Notes: generated from the letters alone by a model not told the origin. Positions 23,866 through 36,310 are shown, counted from the stretch's first letter. The stretch is 64,000 nucleotides of DNA from Aquatica leii (GCA_035610365.1 CM069439.1:3596001-3660000); one strand, 5' to 3'. Made by a program: numbers and translations.

Positions 23866-24125
23866 TAGATCGCGTTTTTATTACATAACTTTTACGTTAT
23901 TATAACTTACCCACATAAGTACTTTCTGAATAAAAAAATAAATTTCTATATTGTAAGTTTTTACTTTAATTGGGGTTGTAAATACGGTATTTACAAAACG
24001 ATAGTAACACAGAACGACCCAATTTGGTCAATAAGATAGCAAAAATTTAATTACGTTACTCTCAAGAAATAACAGTTACGTATATTTAACGTCATTAGTC
24101 ATTTATGAATTATGAGTGCTTGACT
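23866..24125. mobile_element. MITE, copy 2 (one end missing)
   Basis: Starts GCGTTTTTATTACATAACTT then TTACGTTAT, the same TIR as the right end of 19622-20071, and ends with ACGTTACTCTCAAGAAATAA and TTAACGTCATTAGTCATTTA. The second TIR is not present, so it is truncated. Confidence 0.6.
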
Positions 24126-24139
24126 CAGATCGACATGGA

Positions 24140-24775
24140 TACTAGAGATAAAGATACAACAAAAGTGAAACATTTTGAATATTGTTATATTTTGTGTAGT
24201 TTACAATTTTCAAAAAGTCATTTTGTATAAAAATTGGATTTTTAAATAATACAAAACTGTTTTTTTAATAGTATTACTGTATAATTTACGTGGCGCAATT
24301 TTACTGATTTGAATTCGCCAATCATAAGAATTACCCAATTTTGCGTTTCATAATACAATGTTGTTGAATTTTTGAAAATTGTCGTAATTTATTGACCTTG
24401 TCGATTGCATCATTGTTTTGAAAAATGTTTTTGTTAAAAAAAAAAATGATTTGTACATTTGATGGAAAATACAGTAAAGCTCGACGTGCTTGACAGTGAC
24501 GACGTAGTAGGGTTTTTAACTACCTTGACAGTGAACTACTGGTGAAGTTTGACGTTTTTAAGAAAAGTTTTTTATTAAATATAATTTGATAACAATGGTA
24601 ACGTTGCATACGTGTGACGGGTAGAAATGTATTCCTGCCTTTAGAGATTTATTTCTAAACTATGGTTTCATCTAACATGAAACTTAGGTTAGGCCCTGTA
24701 ATTACAACGTCTCTATAATTAATCGCTAATTATTGTCTATTTGTAGAAAATCTTTAAACAAAAAAGATAATAGTT
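24140..24775. promoter_or_regulatory. Upstream region of the SLC41A gene
   Basis: No ORF. It must hold the promoter and 5' UTR. A TATTTGTAG acceptor-like site at about 24746, 30 bp before the ATG, suggests a non-coding first exon further up. No core motif can be fixed. Confidence 0.4.
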
Positions 24776-26273
24776 ATGGATGCAAGATTTCGTGGCAAGA
24801 AGATATTGCAACGAGATCTTTTTAAAAGTGATTCCGACATGACCCCCAGGTCCAACAAAAATGCAGTAGTAAATGAAACGGTAAGAATTTCTGTGTCAAA
24901 GCAATGTACTCATAATTACTATGTTTTAGGAAGACATTGAGTTAGTAACAACCGATTCTTGCCTGCTTTTACCACCACCCGAAGAAAAAGATATATCGTT
25001 CATTAGGAAGGAATCGATATGGGCCACCTCCTTGCAGATGTTCATCCCGTTTCTACTAGCAGGATTTGGGATGGTTACAGCTAGCTTACTACTCGATTTA
25101 GTTCAGCATTGGCCCGTTTATCAGAATGTATCTGAAGTTTATATCTTAGTACCTGCTCTGCTGGGCCTTAAAGGAAATTTAGAAATGACTTTAGCGTCAC
25201 GTTTATCTACTCACGCAAACTTAGGTAATATGGATACGGCTCAACAGCAATGGAGCTTAATCGTCGGTAATTTAGCTTTAATACAATGCCAGGCGCTGGT
25301 CGTTGGTTTTCTAGCATCATTTGCAGCCATGATTTTAGGATGGATACCTGCAGGAAATTTTCATTTGCAACACGGTCTTTTACTTTGTGCTAGTAGTGTT
25401 GTCACTGCAACTGGAGCTAGTTTTATTCTCGGTTTAGTAATGGTAGGTGTTATTTTATTTTCGCGTAGGTTTAATATTAACCCTGATAATGTTTCAACTC
25501 CTATTGCGGCCAGTCTTGGTGATTTAACAACGTTAGCATGTCTATCTTGGCTCGCCTCTTTATTTTATAATAGTTTAAACGTACTGCCTTGGTTATCGAC
25601 GACGGTTATTATAGTTTCTATACTGCTAATACCAGTGTGGGCTTGGTTAGCAAGTCGTAACGTGTATACACGACAAGTGCTCGATAGTGGTTGGACACCT
25701 GTAATTTCTGCCATGTTAATTAGTAGTGTCGGAGGGTTAATACTAGATTTTACCGTGTCTCAGTATAAGGGTGTTGCAGTTTTTCAGTTAATTATTAACG
25801 GTGTAGGTGGTAATTTAGTTGCCGTTCAGGCCAGTAGGATTTCAACCGAATTACATTCGAGAGCTACTTTAGGGCATTTACCGAAAGGTATGAGGATTTG
25901 CTTAAGTCCTTGTGCCACATTTTGTGATAAAGATAAAACCAATCATGCCAGTACTGCACGGATGTTAATGCTAATGGTTATTCCGGGTCATTTAATATTT
26001 TCTTACACTATTAGTTATTTACAAGCCGGCCATACATCCTTAACTCCAATCTTTATGATTATTTATTTATCAGCTGCTATGATGCAAGTCTTTCTTTTGC
26101 TTTATATAGCTCAAGTAATGATTTCTTGGATGTGGCAAGCTGGTATCGATCCGGATAATTCGGCTATTCCGTATTTAACAGCTATAGGCGACTTATTAGG
26201 AACGTTCTTCTTGGGTGTTGCTTTTCAAATTCTGTTTCTGATCGGGGATAGGGACAGTGATGTAGGAGATTAA
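24776..26273 (+). CDS. Solute carrier family 41 (SLC41A1-like) magnesium transporter
   Basis: Two exons, 24776-24880 and 24930-26273, split by a 49-bp GTAAGA...TTTTAG intron that keeps phase, giving 482 aa. The product has two MgtE-like halves, each with the expected motif pair: [20 protein letters not shown] with [18 protein letters not shown], and [16 protein letters not shown] with [18 protein letters not shown]. The acidic residues in SLGD and AIGD are the Mg-coordinating positions of the family. About ten hydrophobic segments can be seen; the N-terminal ~65 residues are cytosolic. SLC41 proteins move Mg2+ across the plasma membrane (A1 as a Na+/Mg2+ exchanger). The ATG at 24776 is chosen because it starts [20 protein letters not shown] in a good context and joins exon 2 in frame. 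Length is close to the vertebrate ~510 aa. The frame is intact with no sign of decay. Confidence 0.95.
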
Positions 26274-27545
26274 TTGTATTATGTACATGGGAGTGTGGGG
26301 CACATTCAACATGGTTTTGATTTGGTCATTCAATATTGAAAAACCAAAGTTTTTAACCGCTTTAGCACAATGCCCACATTTTTCGCGGCTTTTACAAAAA
26401 TTCTTGGCACTAAAATGGTTAAGATTTTTTTGCACTTTTCCTGAGTTTATGAATGTGGTTCACGCTACTAAAATAAATTTTGTAGTATGATCGTGTTATG
26501 GTTGGAGAGTATCATAAGATTGTTGCTTGAACTTAAATTACACGACCTGATCGACTGTTACAACCAAATTTTTGAATTTTAGTTAACGTCACCTGGTGTA
26601 CTCTCATTATGAAAACTAACTAAGTTTCTTGTTTTCAAGGTGGATGGCCCCTATGCCTGGTTTATTAAATCCTGAAATACGTTGAGACGAATATTTTGCT
26701 TGTCTTTAGTCAGACTTGGACTTATATTTTTTAAATTTCTTTAAGTAATTTCAAAAATCGTCTGCGTCGGTATGTAATAGTACACAATCTATTATTGAAT
26801 GTAAACGCTTTCTCAAATTTCAAGACAAGAATAAAAATCGTAATACTATTACATAACGACCTGGTTATTTCGCGGCGTATAAAACTTTTTATCCTTGTCT
26901 AGTTATTGCTGCAATGTTTAAATTATTACATGTTTATTGTCTAGTCGTCTTTATCCCTTCCATGTTAACAAAATTAAGCGAATGTTAAACCTGCCCTACC
27001 GTCAAAAGTGCCCAGCGCTCCCTTACAGGGTAAACAAACCTTAACTTGTGGTGGCATTGTTTTCCTCGAGTTAATTATACTATACTGCCCGGAAAAATGT
27101 TTATACCACAGTTATAAATGTTAAACTTAATTCTAGAATTGTATTTTAAATTATAATTTTGCTAGTCTAAATAACATTAAAAAGAATGGTGCTGTTATGC
27201 TATTATATAATGTGCCATTTGTATTGTGTTGTAAATTCTTGCCTTATATTGTACTTCATTGGGAATTATTGTTGGTGCAATGTTGTTGTAACAAGGCTCT
27301 TGACGTTTGCGTTTGAAAGAATTTATTTTTTGTAATGTTTAAGTGATCAAATTTAATATTGTTTAAATTTTTGTTGCGAGTATGCCTTGTTCACAATTTT
27401 CCCCAAATATCTATACTCTTATTAGATAAAGTAATTGTTTATATTCATTGTGTGATATGTACATAAACTAAATATTTGTAAAAGACGAGCCATTAGTTTT
27501 GAAATGGTGCTATTTTATATATTAGGAAATAAATAAATTACGTGT
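26274..27545 (+). other. Long 3' UTR of the SLC41A gene with poly(A) signal
   Basis: About 1.27 kb after the stop is U-rich and gene-free, and ends with AGGAAATAAATAAATTACGT at about 27524-27543, a good AATAAA context. An earlier AATAAA at about 26472 could give a shorter form. Small ORFs on both strands here look like chance. Confidence 0.5.
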
Positions 27546-28600
27546 TAAATTTACGTTTTGTTTTGTCTTTTTTGAAACAGTTATTTCTGGTATTGTTTAA
27601 ATTGCATTTTTATCTGTGTATTCGTTGTAGAAGACACGGATAGACCATGTAATAATTATTTTATAATTTGTAACTGCGATTCCTGGTGTACGGCCAGACT
27701 GAAATTTTTATTCAGCGCCATGTGTATCATTTTTGATACCTTGCTAAAAAATATTTTTTTGTTAAAAATGTATCTAGGCATTTGGTGGAAACTTATGCTG
27801 TGACAATTTTTCCGTCGATTATCTTTCCCTTTCTGCCATATTTTCTATAGTATTTGGCATAGCGTCTCCGGACTGTTTTCCATCTACTTCGTGTCGTGAT
27901 GATGTTGAAGTTATTGATGAGATAGTGCGTTTGCTGTACAATTGTTGGTTTGGTGGCAATATCCATCTCAGCTCCTTCAAGCATTCCAGCTATAGCGTTC
28001 ACTCTAAATTCTGTTATGGTCATTTTTCTGTTCGTTGTGTATTAATTATACATAAAATAAGAGTTCATCAGACTTGTTCCCCATATAATTTCGAATAGAA
28101 GTTTGCGGTACTACTTGGTACATCGACGTAATACCAATTCGTAAGTCGCCATCTGATCAGTTAGGTCTGACTTGCTGTTAATGTATTCTAAAATACACTC
28201 GGGTTTTATGATAGGCGCTTGTTTTTCTACTCTTGGTAGCAGTTACGTTTAGAGCTAGCATTGACAGCATTCGTAGGTGGCGCTTGTTACGCCATTTTAG
28301 CACAACTATTCCGTTCTCTATTTGCTTGGCTGACGTCTGGCTTCTTTTTATGTTAGCTCCTATAACTTTATTTGGTAAGTACTTTCTATTAGCTCTCGAC
28401 TCTCTACGTTCTACTAGATGAGTCTTTCTGCTTCTTCCACTGGGACTCTGGTTTCTCCTTCATTTAGCGAATAAATCTTTTACCTTTAGCTAAAGCTTAG
28501 GTAACTGATTTTCTGAATTGTGAGCAATTGCGATTCCTGGTATTAAGACCAGGCGATTTTATTAGTTTGTTAATTATTACAAATACTTTGATTTTCTATA
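27546..28600. other. Repeat-like interval before the R1 LINE
   Basis: The word TGCGATTCCTGGT recurs at about 27675 and 28528, the second followed by a small hairpin (CCTGGTATTAAGACCAGG). This may be the 5' UTR of the R1 LINE or an older element. Apart from the 76-codon ORF nothing can be named. Confidence 0.4.
27793..28023 (-). CDS. Hypothetical ORF, 76 codons, basic C-terminus
   Basis: Runs from an ATG at 28023 (MTITEFRVNAIAGMLEGAEM) to a stop at 27793 and ends with a very basic stretch (WKTVRRRYAKYYRKYGRKGK). It sits in a repeat-rich interval, between copies of the word TGCGATTCCTGGT (about 27675 and 28528), so it may be part of an unnamed element. Not recognised; could be chance. Confidence 0.25.
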   Translation of the reverse strand: MTITEFRVNAIAGMLEGAEMDIATKPTIVQQTHYLINNFNIITTRSRWKTVRRRYAKYYRKYGRKGKIIDGKIVTA

Positions 28601-30620
28601 GTGTAATTCCTCTACACGGTAAGCTTTAGAACCCTACCTCTACGTGGTTAAAGGTGGGCAACGAAGCTCAGGTTATAAGTCCTATACGGCAATAATATCC
28701 TGTTGCACGGCCAAAGAGTTACGTCGACACAAATGATTCGTCGTAATCCTAAGAATTATCATTGTCATCTTGTCTTGTCATCAGACCGCAAGGAAAAATT
28801 CTTCCTAGGATCTCCATTACGGACGTTTCTAACAACCACTTCCCCGAGCAGGTAAAGAAGGTGATCCTTAAGCAAAACTTCGATGTCGCCACTAATGAAA
28901 TAACGCAACAGGCCAGAAAACACCTGAAGGTGCTATTCAAAATTGGGCCCAGAGATCGATCCAATTGCAATTAGATATTATTGAACTAACTTTGGAGGTA
29001 AGAAAGTACCTCATGGCCAGTCGTCGTGTTTACGTTGCATGGAACTCATGCAGGGTCAATGACCATGTACGCATCATAAGGTGCTATAAATGCTAACAGT
29101 TCGGTCACCAATCAGGTGAATATAAAAGCGAAATTCAATGCAGTATTTGTGGTGAAAAGCACGGAAGTAAAGATTGCCCAAACACCGCACGAGACCCTGC
29201 ATGTGCGAGCTGTGTCAGATATGGCCATAAAGGCGAGGTGGTAAAACACAAGGCGTTTTCCAATAACTGGCCGGCGTACCTAAAGAGGCTTGACGGCAAG
29301 ATTGCTAACACCGATTATGGACGCTCCTCTGACTCTTAGGATTGCGCAAGTGAATCTTCAGCGTTCTCGTGCTGCAACCTTGGAAGTCATGGGCTTCTCC
29401 TCCGACAACGACATTGACATTTTACTGGGCCTAGAGCCCTAGTGTATCGTTCTGGTTCAAGGTATAGGCTCGCTGGGGCGGCTTTGCCTTTCAACAGGAT
29501 CACACCGCAACCACTTCTATACGGTATTTCTCGGCTATTGTTTTCAATAGCGCGAAGCCCGTCGGAGTAATTACCCTCAGTCTAATTACTGACTGTACTG
29601 CCCCATCAATGATTACAGTTGGAAATACCTCCTTGGATGTCGTTGGCGTATATTGGCCACTAAGCGAGGATGTTCGCATTTATCTACAAGATCTAGACAG
29701 AGTTTTGGACGAACTAAGAGGCGTCCCAATTATTATAGCAGGTGATTGTAATTCTAAATCGCCGTTTTGGCACTCCTTGCTTACTGACGAACGAGGCAGA
29801 AGCGTAGAGAACCTCGTGTGTGAACGTGAACGTTGTAAATGAGCCCAACCAACCTTTCACCTTTGCTAGTCACCACGGTTCTTCAAACATTGATGCCACT
29901 CTAGCATCGCAAGTTTTAGCAAGGAACATTTCTAACTAGGAAGTAATCTCTGAGGTGATTGAAAGTGACCACTGACTTATATGTTTTGATTTAACCGTCG
30001 AAAATCCTCGACCGGTTCGGATCCCTAAGCGTATCCTAGATGTAAAACACATAGATCCTGTTAAGCTGAACAAAGTCAACGCCCTTCTTCCTACTTATCT
30101 GCCACGTGGAGCTAAGTGCCATGATCTTAATTCTATAGACGTCTCCATTGATAAGCTGACCAGGCTGATTTTCGAGTCTAGCCGAAATAGCTTAAACCGA
30201 ATTCTAGAGCTGTTATACCGCGGTGGAGTCCAAAGCTAAATAGGTTAAAGCGAGTTGCAAGTTGCTTAAGAAAGCAAACACAAAATGCCTCAGCAGAGAT
30301 AAAAACTCAATGGATAAATTCGTATAAGGCCGCGCTTCATCGGTACAAATTGCAGTGAAGAATGCAAAATTTAGCTCATAGCAAAGGTTTGTTGAGAAAA
30401 GTTTGGCAGCGAGTTCGTGGGGATTAGTTTATAGAATTTTCTCACAAAAGTTCCTGGCTATACAACCATGCTCTAACGTCCGTGACGGTGACAGATACAC
30501 TCACAGAGCAAGACATAATTAAATTGTTACTTCCCTTTTCCCAGACGACGATTCGACGAACGACGATCCTTACCAAGTCAGAATTAGATCCCGATTTTTT
30601 GCAAATATTGAATCCTGACC
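28600..30620 (+). mobile_element. R1-clade LINE, 5' portion: ORF1 and endonuclease (contains duplicated block A)
   Basis: ORF1 remains run from about 28754 (VIRPQGKILPRISITDV) to three gag-like zinc knuckles near 29085-29235 (CYKC..FGHQ, CSICGEKHGSKDC, CASCVRYGHKGE). ORF2 begins near 29316 with LRIAQVNLQRSRAATLEVMG, the N-terminal motif of R1/TRAS apurinic endonucleases. It continues with VVGVYWPLSEDVRIYLQDLD and GVPIIIAGDCNSKSPFWHS, where GDxNxKSPxW is the catalytic core. Several stops and frameshifts show it is inactive. From 29249 to 30620 the sequence is repeated, apparently without change, at 31393-32764. At 30620 it breaks off and joins a Gypsy fossil fragment. Confidence 0.8.
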
Positions 30621-31395
30621 GGCAAAGGCCAAGTTCTACTTTTTGTTTTGGTTCTCAAGAAGAGACTAGGACCAAGCCTAAAAACTCTGGGTGTTTAACT
30701 ACGACGCACTCTAAGCCGAACGTCGCTTATAATCATAAACAAAATAACCGCGAAAGCTTTAGATTTTACACATTGATACTGCTAGAGGTTTTGGCACTTG
30801 GAAGTAAGAATGTCTAATATATGTTGTGAGCATTTCTTCGGCTACGTAGCTTCACTAGAATCCACGCATCTCACAATTTGAGATAATGACATACATTGGC
30901 CTACCACGATCTTCTTTTTTAATGTTACCGGATACAAGTTAACATTCAGGATCTTTATTGGAACCATGTTACGTTACGTTTTCACTCATGCCAGAGTCAT
31001 GTCTTCACTCAATAAGACTCGCACGGCTGCCTCCTCTGACAAATGAAAAAGATTTTCTTCACCGTCAATCTTTACGACATCGTCCTTCATATTCAAATGG
31101 AACCTATATTTGTTTATAACGTCCATTCCCAGGATAAATTCTTCCATGATGTTGGCTACCAGTACGAGTGCTTGACGTCGAGTTTCCCAAGCCAATGGCT
31201 AAATTTACTTTTCTGTGAGTAGGTATTTTTTTGCCCGTCGCCGTTTGTATTTGTACTGTTACTGGTGATGTCTTTTCATTTTCCAATAATGTCAGGACGA
31301 ATGATAGTCTCAGTTGCCCCCGTGTCGACCAGTCACTGAACACTTCCATTAATCTTGCCATTGAGATAAATGCTGTGCAATTGCTCTATAGGCAA
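30620..31395 (-). mobile_element. Gypsy fossil fragment, block B (copy 1)
   Basis: Fossil piece in reverse orientation holding the protease region of a Ty3/Gypsy element (ATGKKIPTHRKVNLAI, then ILGMDVINKYRFHLNMKDDV), related to 22100-22590. It is broken in several places. The 776-bp block recurs, apparently identical, at 34595-35370, 3975 bp away. Confidence 0.7.
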
Positions 31396-34140
31396 GGCGT
31401 TTTCCAATAACTGGCCGGCGTACCTAAAGAGGCTTGACGGCAAGATTGCTAACACCGATTATGGACGCTCCTCTGACTCTTAGGATTGCGCAAGTGAATC
31501 TTCAGCGTTCTCGTGCTGCAACCTTGGAAGTCATGGGCTTCTCCTCCGACAACGACATTGACATTTTACTGGGCCTAGAGCCCTAGTGTATCGTTCTGGT
31601 TCAAGGTATAGGCTCGCTGGGGCGGCTTTGCCTTTCAACAGGATCACACCGCAACCACTTCTATACGGTATTTCTCGGCTATTGTTTTCAATAGCGCGAA
31701 GCCCGTCGGAGTAATTACCCTCAGTCTAATTACTGACTGTACTGCCCCATCAATGATTACAGTTGGAAATACCTCCTTGGATGTCGTTGGCGTATATTGG
31801 CCACTAAGCGAGGATGTTCGCATTTATCTACAAGATCTAGACAGAGTTTTGGACGAACTAAGAGGCGTCCCAATTATTATAGCAGGTGATTGTAATTCTA
31901 AATCGCCGTTTTGGCACTCCTTGCTTACTGACGAACGAGGCAGAAGCGTAGAGAACCTCGTGTGTGAACGTGAACGTTGTAAATGAGCCCAACCAACCTT
32001 TCACCTTTGCTAGTCACCACGGTTCTTCAAACATTGATGCCACTCTAGCATCGCAAGTTTTAGCAAGGAACATTTCTAACTAGGAAGTAATCTCTGAGGT
32101 GATTGAAAGTGACCACTGACTTATATGTTTTGATTTAACCGTCGAAAATCCTCGACCGGTTCGGATCCCTAAGCGTATCCTAGATGTAAAACACATAGAT
32201 CCTGTTAAGCTGAACAAAGTCAACGCCCTTCTTCCTACTTATCTGCCACGTGGAGCTAAGTGCCATGATCTTAATTCTATAGACGTCTCCATTGATAAGC
32301 TGACCAGGCTGATTTTCGAGTCTAGCCGAAATAGCTTAAACCGAATTCTAGAGCTGTTATACCGCGGTGGAGTCCAAAGCTAAATAGGTTAAAGCGAGTT
32401 GCAAGTTGCTTAAGAAAGCAAACACAAAATGCCTCAGCAGAGATAAAAACTCAATGGATAAATTCGTATAAGGCCGCGCTTCATCGGTACAAATTGCAGT
32501 GAAGAATGCAAAATTTAGCTCATAGCAAAGGTTTGTTGAGAAAAGTTTGGCAGCGAGTTCGTGGGGATTAGTTTATAGAATTTTCTCACAAAAGTTCCTG
32601 GCTATACAACCATGCTCTAACGTCCGTGACGGTGACAGATACACTCACAGAGCAAGACATAATTAAATTGTTACTTCCCTTTTCCCAGACGACGATTCGA
32701 CGAACGACGATCCTTACCAAGTCAGAATTAGATCCCGATTTTTTGCAAATATTGAATCCTGACCAGACTGGGTGGTTACAAAAGACGCGTCGGTGGCTAG
32801 CTGAATTCCCAAGAAAAAAACTCTCGGACCCGACGGAGTACACTGTAACGTTCTAAGAACAGTCGTACAAAATTCCCTCTCTTCTACGTTCATTGACCTA
32901 TTTAATTCTTGTGTTCAATGCGGGTATTTTCCAAACAGTTGGAAAACTGGTAGGCTAATCACGATTCTCAAGCCTGGTAAGAGGGATCTCGCCAGCCCTA
33001 ATTCGTACCGTCCGATAACGCTACTTTCAGAACTAGGTAAACTTTTCGAACGTGTATTGTTAAAGAAATTACATGACAGTATCCCTCCACAACGACTATT
33101 CCATCCTAGTCAATACGGCTTTGTTCCTGGCAAATCGACGACAGACGCCATTCGTAAATTAATGACAAAAGTACAGACGAACGTCTCCAAGTATAGACTC
33201 TGCATTTTTATAGACATTTCCGGAGCGTTCAATAACGTATGGTGGCCATCAATAATTGAAGCTCTCGTCGTCAAGAGAGCACCTGCAGACGCAGTGCATG
33301 TCATTCGTATTTATTTATCGAGTTGCTCGATCACTTATTCCACGAACGTTTCTAGCTGTTCCTAAACAAAACGACTGATAAACGGTTGCCCCCAATGCTG
33401 GGTTTTCAGGCCGACCTTGTGGAACGTTGTTGATGATTCCTTACTTGAACGAGACTTACCTGCGACATGTTTGCCTACGCGGTTGATATTATCATCACAT
33501 TATCCGCAGACAATAGACGCGACCTAGAGGCAAAATCACGACAGTGCCTGGACACTCTGACTCGCTGGGCTGTCAACAATAAACTGACAGTCTCAGCTGA
33601 TAAGACCAAGTACGTGGTTTGTCAAGAGATCCCATAGTTCGTCTAAACGATATTCCAGTCCGAAGGGTTTTCGAATTCAAATATCTCGGACTTTTGCTTG
33701 ATCACAAACTGAGCTTCGTCAAACACTGTTTCTATGTGGTTAACAAGTGTAAGAGTGTCTTGCTCTTATTTTACAAGTATTCTCGTTGTAAATGGAACCT
33801 ACATAGGAAATCATTAGCGACCATTTTCAATAGTGCAGTCATCCCCATGTTCACATATGGCTTAGACATTTGAAACCATAGACTAAAACATAACTATATT
33901 GTTAGGAAACTGGCATCTCTACAGTCCTTATTCCTTCGTACAATTCTTGGGGATTATCGTACAGTTTCTATCGATTTTTTATGCGTCGTGGCAAAACATC
34001 CCCCTCTGCACCTCCTATTGCATGAAACATACTGCATAAGATAACCTAAAGATATCCGAAATACCATTACCTCGAGATATATATCTTTTACATATTTTTA
34101 TTGCACAGAAATATTACAGAAATTCCCATTTAAAAAGAAT
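31393..34140 (+). mobile_element. R1-clade LINE, copy with endonuclease and reverse transcriptase
   Basis: Begins with block A' (31393-32764, same as 29249-30620), then continues into the RT: LITILKPGKRDLASPNSYRP, ITLLSELGKLFERVLLKKLH, HPSQYGFVPGKSTTDAIRKL, LCIFIDISGAFNNVWWPSII. The catalytic box reads AYAVDIII where the family has YADD, so the first catalytic Asp of the pair is replaced by Val. KYLGLLLDHKLSFVKHC and the C-terminal helices (FTYGLDIWNHRL, FLRTILGDYRTVS) follow to about 34140. Frameshifts and stops separate the pieces. The 5' end is the junction with block B, not a natural LINE end. Confidence 0.8.
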
Positions 34141-34594
34141 CAATTTTGTTTAACAATAGATTAATATTTAACGATAAAGACGATTAATTTTGGATTCATT
34201 TTCTTAATTGCCTTTCTGTCCGTTCTTTGGACCTTTTCAAAAAACTAACAATGGCCATTGCCCCCTGTTTATTAGTTTTCTGCTGTTAGAGGATTTTTTC
34301 CAAAACTTTCAGAACAATCTTATACTAAAGTAAAAATAAATATAAATTTTAATATACTCAGTTTGATCCATCTTCCCACTTGTCCTTCTGTATTACAAAA
34401 TTGCAACAGCGGCGACGTGGTCCGTTTTTAGTAAAATTTTGCGTTCATACAAGTATTTAAAAAGGTATTTTATGGATTTGACTATTGGTAGCAGTTATCT
34501 TTTAGTCACGCAATAATTCTTTTCTGACTTCACAAAGACATTGCAGCTTGCATCTTGCGAAACGTCAGTTTGTTTGGATTCACGAACGACAATA
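34141..34594. other. Unassigned AT-rich gap between LINE and Gypsy fragment
   Basis: Possibly LINE 3' UTR. No ORF or terminal repeat recognised. Confidence 0.4.
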
Positions 34595-35690
34595 CGGCAA
34601 AGGCCAAGTTCTACTTTTTGTTTTGGTTCTCAAGAAGAGACTAGGACCAAGCCTAAAAACTCTGGGTGTTTAACTACGACGCACTCTAAGCCGAACGTCG
34701 CTTATAATCATAAACAAAATAACCGCGAAAGCTTTAGATTTTACACATTGATACTGCTAGAGGTTTTGGCACTTGGAAGTAAGAATGTCTAATATATGTT
34801 GTGAGCATTTCTTCGGCTACGTAGCTTCACTAGAATCCACGCATCTCACAATTTGAGATAATGACATACATTGGCCTACCACGATCTTCTTTTTTAATGT
34901 TACCGGATACAAGTTAACATTCAGGATCTTTATTGGAACCATGTTACGTTACGTTTTCACTCATGCCAGAGTCATGTCTTCACTCAATAAGACTCGCACG
35001 GCTGCCTCCTCTGACAAATGAAAAAGATTTTCTTCACCGTCAATCTTTACGACATCGTCCTTCATATTCAAATGGAACCTATATTTGTTTATAACGTCCA
35101 TTCCCAGGATAAATTCTTCCATGATGTTGGCTACCAGTACGAGTGCTTGACGTCGAGTTTCCCAAGCCAATGGCTAAATTTACTTTTCTGTGAGTAGGTA
35201 TTTTTTTGCCCGTCGCCGTTTGTATTTGTACTGTTACTGGTGATGTCTTTTCATTTTCCAATAATGTCAGGACGAATGATAGTCTCAGTTGCCCCCGTGT
35301 CGACCAGTCACTGAACACTTCCATTAATCTTGCCATTGAGATAAATGCTGTGCAATTGCTCTATAGGCAATGCCAATTGAATGGTAATCTCCGGTATATG
35401 ACTAGATGCGATTAACTTTTGTTTGTTTTGGTCAAATCGTTTCAGAGTTTTGAGTGCTCTTCTTGTTTTCTTCTTAGGTTTAATACGGTGTCGTCGTACG
35501 TGACCTATTTGACCGCAGTTCAAAGTCGTCACTCGTCTTTCCCGAAGTATTCGTCGCACTATTTTCTCGACGCTTTCTAGTGTCTATGCGGGTACTTCAG
35601 CAGCACAGCGGATATTATGACCGTCTTGGTGCAATGCGTGTATTGTAGCTTCAAACCTCAAGGCATGCACTAAAGCGTCTTAGGTAGAGC
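34595..35690 (-). mobile_element. Gypsy fossil fragment, block B' plus nucleocapsid region
   Basis: Fossil. 34595-35370 repeats block B. It continues to about 35690 with the adjoining nucleocapsid/protease region in the same reverse orientation (IPEITIQLALPIEQLHSIYL, LNCGQIGHVRRHRIK), the part that lies around 21900-22200 in the larger Gypsy fossil. Broken several times; no LTR attached. Confidence 0.7.
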
Positions 35691-35695
35691 TAATC

Positions 35696-36310
35696 GTAAA
35701 CCGATACACTCTTACAGAGTATGAAACAATCAGATCAATAGTTCCCTTTTCCCACACGACGATCCAAGGAACGCTGATCTCAAGAACAAAAAACAATGTA
35801 CATTGTACGTTTTAAGAAAATAAGAACAGTTGTACAAGTTTCCCTCTCTTCAACGTGTATTGATCTATTCATTTTTGGTATTCAATGCAGATATTTTCAT
35901 AATAGTTGGAAAACACGTTTTTTTTCAAAACTAAGAAAACTTTCGAACGAGTATTTTTAAAGAAGTTACATGGCCACATCTTTCCATAAGTATTGTTCCA
36001 TTCCAGCCAATCGATCACTTATTCTACAATTTTTTTTTAATTTTTCGTATACATAGAGACTGACAAAGGGTTGTCCTCAAGGATTGGTAGACTTGCTGTG
36101 GTTAATTCCCTACTCGAATGAGAATAATCTGAAAACTATGACATTTTTGCATACGCGGACGATATTAGTACTTAAACATTCTGACTCGCTAGGTTGTAAG
36201 CAACAAACTGACAGACTTAGCAAACAAGACCAAGTACATGGTTTTTGGTTTCTCGTTGAAAAGAAATTCCTTACTTCGACTTCATGATATTGCAGTCCGA
36301 AAGGTACAAC
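35696..36310 (+). mobile_element. Second, diverged R1 LINE fragment (RT region)
   Basis: Patches match the RT part of the copy at 32700-33660 in the same order: TTTTCCCACACGACGATCCA, CCCTCTCTTCAACGTGTATTGATCTATTC, TTTTGCATACGCGGACGATATTAG. This copy keeps the ancestral YADD codons (TACGCGGACGAT) that the other copy has lost. Large deletions and stops make it a relic. Confidence 0.65.

Noticed and set aside
29609-29842. ORF looking like an exonuclease/endonuclease/phosphatase host gene (and its twin at 31753-31986)
   Set aside because: It is the endonuclease domain of an R1 LINE with the rest of ORF2 around it; not a host gene.
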